Positions 60,747 to 64,000 of a stretch of DNA of 64,000 bases are shown here, in pieces. The position numbers were made by a program, and so were the translations under genes. Source of the stretch: Amoebidium appalachense (Eukaryota > Ichthyosporea); assembly GCA_963693365.1 (NCBI GenBank), contig CAVNZM010000001.1:16678001-16742000 (forward strand), given 5' to 3'. The notes below the pieces were generated by a model. That model was not told where the DNA came from. It made no database searches and saw nothing but the letters and a program-made list of their open reading frames with translations. Position 1 is the first letter of the stretch. Each line of letters starts with the position of its first letter.

Positions 60747-63700
60747 ATGAGCCAAAACAGCCCCCGCAAGTTCCCCCTGAGGCCGGCGGACAGGTTTGTA
60801 TTTTTGTGCTTTGTACATCACTCTCTCCCCGTGGCCAAGTTTGGAGAGTTAGCTTTCTGCTGGGCAGGTTGTATCGGTTGAGAAGCACATTGTTTGGCAC
60901 CTTTATGAGTTAAGCCATGGTTTATGTATGGGGCAGGAATGATTGGTGCCTGTACAGCACACTCCCTTTCATTCTGGGGGACCGAAGGCAACACCGAGGT
61001 TGCTTTTACCTGCAACATGACTTTATCTTTGAAAACCGGGTGAGAGAAGCGTGCATCCTGTTCTGCTGGTGAGTGGTATGGTAGGAAGCTACGTACCCGG
61101 ACCTTCGTAATACCAGCAAAGCGAACTGGCAGATGGACCAACAACTATTTGGTGTCAGGTTCTGTGTCAGTTGGTTAAGAGAGATTCTTTTCACGACCAA
61201 GCAGATTCGTCAATCTCACATCCAGTTTCCTTCGCAGGCACCACGACCGGGAGCCCTTCTTCCCACCGCACAAGCCATTCCCAGGGCATGGGGATATCCG
61301 ATATGGTATGCAGCCCTCCATCCCCTTGTTGGCAGGCTCCAAAAGATGTCCAAGAGTTTCGCTTTGTTCCACCCCTCAAGGTTCCCATGAACGTCTTTTT
61401 GGTGGGCTTGTACCACACCTCATGTGGCAGTATCACAAACTGCTTTCCTGTCGTAATTGTACACTCTCGGGCTACATTTTGACTAGGCAATATGTTGCTC
61501 ATCTCCTTGCCCAGAAGGGTGTTGCTCATCTCCTTGCCCAGAAAATTTCCCTTGATGTGTGCTAACTTTAAGGTGGCTCTAACCATGGGCCTTCCGCACA
61601 GGGCCAGGTTTCCGTGGCCGGGGGCCGAGGGGGCCGTTTGGGGGGAGAGAGCTTCCACCAATAGACCCAAGAGACCTGCCTTTTAGAGTCCCACCATTTG
61701 GTGTTCGGGATGAATTCTTCGGTATCCCCCCTCCCCCCCCCCCCCCTCCCCCCCCCCCTCCCCCCCTCCCCCCTCTTGGGCCCCGCCCCACCACCACCAC
61801 CACCACCGGCACCGCCCTTAGCCAAATGTCCTTTTTGCTCATATGGTCTGAATGGAGGATCTCCCTTGTTGTTTACTCATGATCTTTCTACTTTCCGTGA
61901 TCCCCCCCCCCTCCCCCCTTTTTCCCGCCCCCACCAAACTTCCCCACCCCACCGACTGTTTTCGCTCCCGAAAACCATCACTAGACGAACATAACACATA
62001 CTGAGTTGCGGTCTTCCATCCCAGACCCATCATTCCGAGAGCCCCCAAGATTTCCGGGCCGGCCTGCTTTCTACAATGCCGACAGGTCAGTTTCCCTGAT
62101 ATGTGCTGATTCAGCTGATAGGCTGCAAGGTGGCAGTGAAAGACAGCATATAGACACGGATAGGCAAGAGATATTATTGGCTTGGGTGTAGCTCCCATGC
62201 ATTTGCAGCCCTGCTTGTGTGGGCTTGGGAACAGGCTATATTAGGCCTCTCCGGCTCTTAGCAGGTTGTTGCCACCCACAGCAGCCGGACATGTGCCCAT
62301 ATCTCTTGCCCCCCCCCCCCCCCCCCCCCCCCCCCTCCCTTCAACCCTGGCCGCCGCCTCTTCCCCCTCCTGCTCCCTCGTCTTCCTTCCCTGGAGGCTT
62401 TCCGTGTGTGGGTGGCAAGACCTACAGAGTCCACAACACAGCATCTCCATAACACTAATGCCAGAGTAAGCCCCCTAACATAGTGTTATATCTGCAGTAG
62501 GCCACCCATGGAGTTTGATCCCCGAGCCGAGATGTACCGGGATGCCGACATGGAGACCATGGCAAGGGGGGGCTTTGACCGCTTCGAGGGGGGGTTCATG
62601 CCCTACGACCGGGCAATGATGGAAAGGGAAGGCTTTTTCGATCCGGGCCGGTTTGAAGGTCGGTGCCCCCCTCCCCCCCCCCCGCCCTTTCTGTGACCTT
62701 CCTGTGTGGGTGCTTGGTGCAGGGTACGTGAGGGATGTTTGTTTTTTCGTGTCCAATCATGCATTTGTGAATGTGGTTTTGTGACTTGCCGAAGGAAACA
62801 CGACTGATTTTAGGTGCTGTAGCTTCCCGGTGATTTTATTTTTGGCTGACACCATGTTTTTGGTCACCCCACAGTACCCCCGAGATGGGCTGGACACATT
62901 GAGATGCCAGATGACCGGGAAAATCCCTACGCGGCAGGACGTTTTAGAGAAAGAACCGGCCCACAGTTTCTGGAAGGGCGGCGCTCTGAGCCGGCTGCAA
63001 GCGAAGAAAGAAGAAACGGCAGGCCAGCAAGCCCCGTTTATGTACGAAATGATCGAAGTGGTGGGGATGGAAGCGACTCGGAAGAGGGGGCCATAGACCC
63101 AACACCGAGGAGGGAAAGGGAAAAGGACAAGGAGAGGGACCGAGACCGGGACAGGGATAGAGATAGAGAGCGGGACAGAGAGAGGGTGAGAGATCGAGAC
63201 AGAGAAAGAGAGAGGGATAGAGATAGGGATAGAGATAAGGAGCGGGAGAGAGATCGGAGGGAAAAGGAAAGGGAACGAGACAGGGAGAGAGACCGAGACA
63301 AGGATAGAGATAAAGAAAGGGGAAAGTCGAGAGAGCGCGACAGAGAAAGGGAGAGGACGGTCGAAAGAGACAAGGAGCGAGACCGGGAAAGGGAGCGAGG
63401 CAGAGATAGGGACAAGGAAAGGGACAAGGAAAGGGAAAAGGAGAAAGATGCCGAAAAGGAAAGCGACCGTGAAGGGACAAAGGCCCCGGCATTTCATCGT
63501 TCCCAATCCGTCTCGGATGATAAAACCGGCTCCTCGCGTAGCGGCAGCCCGCTAATGAAACCTGGTCAAACAGGCACCACCAGAAAGGGCCCACGTGTAT
63601 CACGGTTTCAGCCGCTAGAATCCTCCGCCCCGTCGTCTGTGGATCTCTCTCAAATTCAACAAAAAATCGAGGCCATCCATGCGTCAGTCGCAGCCCAGGC

Positions 63701-64000
63701 CGCCTCTATTGGTGCCACCCCTACATCGCCAAAGTCAAAATCACAACAATCCAGCCACCCAGGGGGAGATGTGGAAAGTGGGGCATCACAGCAACTGCAC
63801 GAGGATAAGTCAACGACGGAGAAAAATTCGAACGAAGGCGCAGGCTTGGAAGCACAGTCGGATAAGCCACGTCCGCAGCCAACAAGCACACCAAGCAGGT
63901 TCGAGTCGGATAAATCTGCGTCTGCGGCAGAAACCCGGCCGCCCGATCACACGGCGGTATCTGCAAAATCGTCTATGGGTGCCAACACCAATGCGGCAAC
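60747..64000 (+). CDS. Arg-Asp/Arg-Glu-rich nuclear-type protein, 3' end beyond the window (6 exons seen)
   Basis: Exons 60747-60793, 61238-61305, 61602-61700, 62025-62085, 62498-62658 and 62875 to beyond 64000 join in phases 2,1,1,2,1 with no stop. The N-terminus (MSQNSPRKFPLRPADR) is Pro/Phe/Arg-rich, with an RGG-like GFRGRGPRGPFGGRE and many Met-Arg-Asp/Tyr-Arg repeats in exon 5. Exon 6 holds about 120 residues of alternating Arg/Lys with Asp/Glu (63100-63460), then Ser-rich, and a short amphipathic helix (SQIQQKIEAIHASVAAQ). Such RD/RE domains occur in splicing factors, pre-mRNA 3'-end factors and N-CoR/SMRT-type co-repressors; no diagnostic domain is visible yet, so the function is open. 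ATG 60747 is preceded by an in-frame stop. Antisense frames over the RD repeat are shadows. Confidence 0.83.
61489..61550 (+). repeat. short tandem duplication
   Basis: Two units of TGTTGCTCATCTCCTTGCCC followed by AGAA, in intron 2 of the Arg/Asp-rich gene. Confidence 0.85.

Noticed and set aside
60818-61670. Minus-strand open frames in introns of the Arg/Asp-rich gene
   Set aside because: The longer one overlaps a plus-strand exon whose phase is firm. The composition looks protein-like in places, so a retroelement fragment is possible but unsupported.
62757-63603. Minus-strand open frames of 219-249 codons rich in Leu, Ser, Phe
   Set aside because: Antisense shadow of the Arg/Asp repeat in the plus-strand exon, whose phase is fixed by five upstream exons.

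Overview
The window is nuclear DNA of an intron-rich unicellular eukaryote. All recognisable genes are split by GT-AG introns, one intron is of the minor AT-AC class, and introns and spacers are packed with C/G homopolymers and CA/GT, CT/GA and TGCG microsatellites. The gene set (an hnRNP L protein with four RRMs, a Spg1/Tem1 septation GTPase, a bZIP factor, an acid-sphingomyelinase-type phosphodiesterase) fits an opisthokont-grade protist, for example a unicellular relative of animals such as an ichthyosporean. That placement is inference; I cannot name the species.

Layout, left to right. 0.3-5.6 kb (+): a gene with an acidic region, an OTU cysteine-protease domain, half of a CXC motif, a Myb/SANT-like domain and a C-terminal Cys cluster. 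8.9-11.0 kb (+): a low-complexity, coiled-coil protein. 11.7-12.7 kb (+): a decayed reverse transcriptase. 12.7-17.6 kb: repeats and microsatellites. 17.7-18.0 kb (-): a possible small secreted Cys-containing protein. 18.3-20.8 kb (-): a bZIP transcription factor in four exons, preceded at 21.8-23.8 kb (-) by a 649-codon Ser/Thr/His/Asn-rich exon that ends in a perfect donor and is probably its N-terminal exon. 24.6-32.8 kb (+): a seven-exon gene of unknown function with a PH-like N-terminus, sharing a CCAAT-rich divergent promoter with the bZIP locus. 34.9-39.2 kb (-): a complete six-exon Spg1/Tem1 GTPase. 41.7-44.9 kb (+): a four-exon secreted, probably GPI-anchored metallophosphoesterase. 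47.5-58.4 kb (-): a complete twelve-exon hnRNP L gene. 60.7 kb to the right edge (+): a six-exon (so far) Arg-Asp/Arg-Glu-rich nuclear-type protein, cut off by the window.

The most unusual features are structural. (1) The hnRNP L gene holds a clear U12-type AT-AC intron. (2) A dispersed repeat family has a tRNA B-box-like core, and every copy runs at its 3' end into a poly(C) tract; three copies are nearly identical, and all copies found inside introns lie in the sense direction of the host gene. (3) Many introns share a layout: a donor, a poly(C) tract a few bases later, then a (CA)n array ending exactly in the acceptor CAG. Human hnRNP L binds CA repeats, so the hnRNP L gene here, whose own acceptors are CA arrays, may matter for how such introns are handled.

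Exon joins were all checked for reading phase. Totals divide by three and show no internal stop for the Spg1, phosphodiesterase, bZIP (four-exon), PH-like and hnRNP L models. No RNA gene or CRISPR array was seen.
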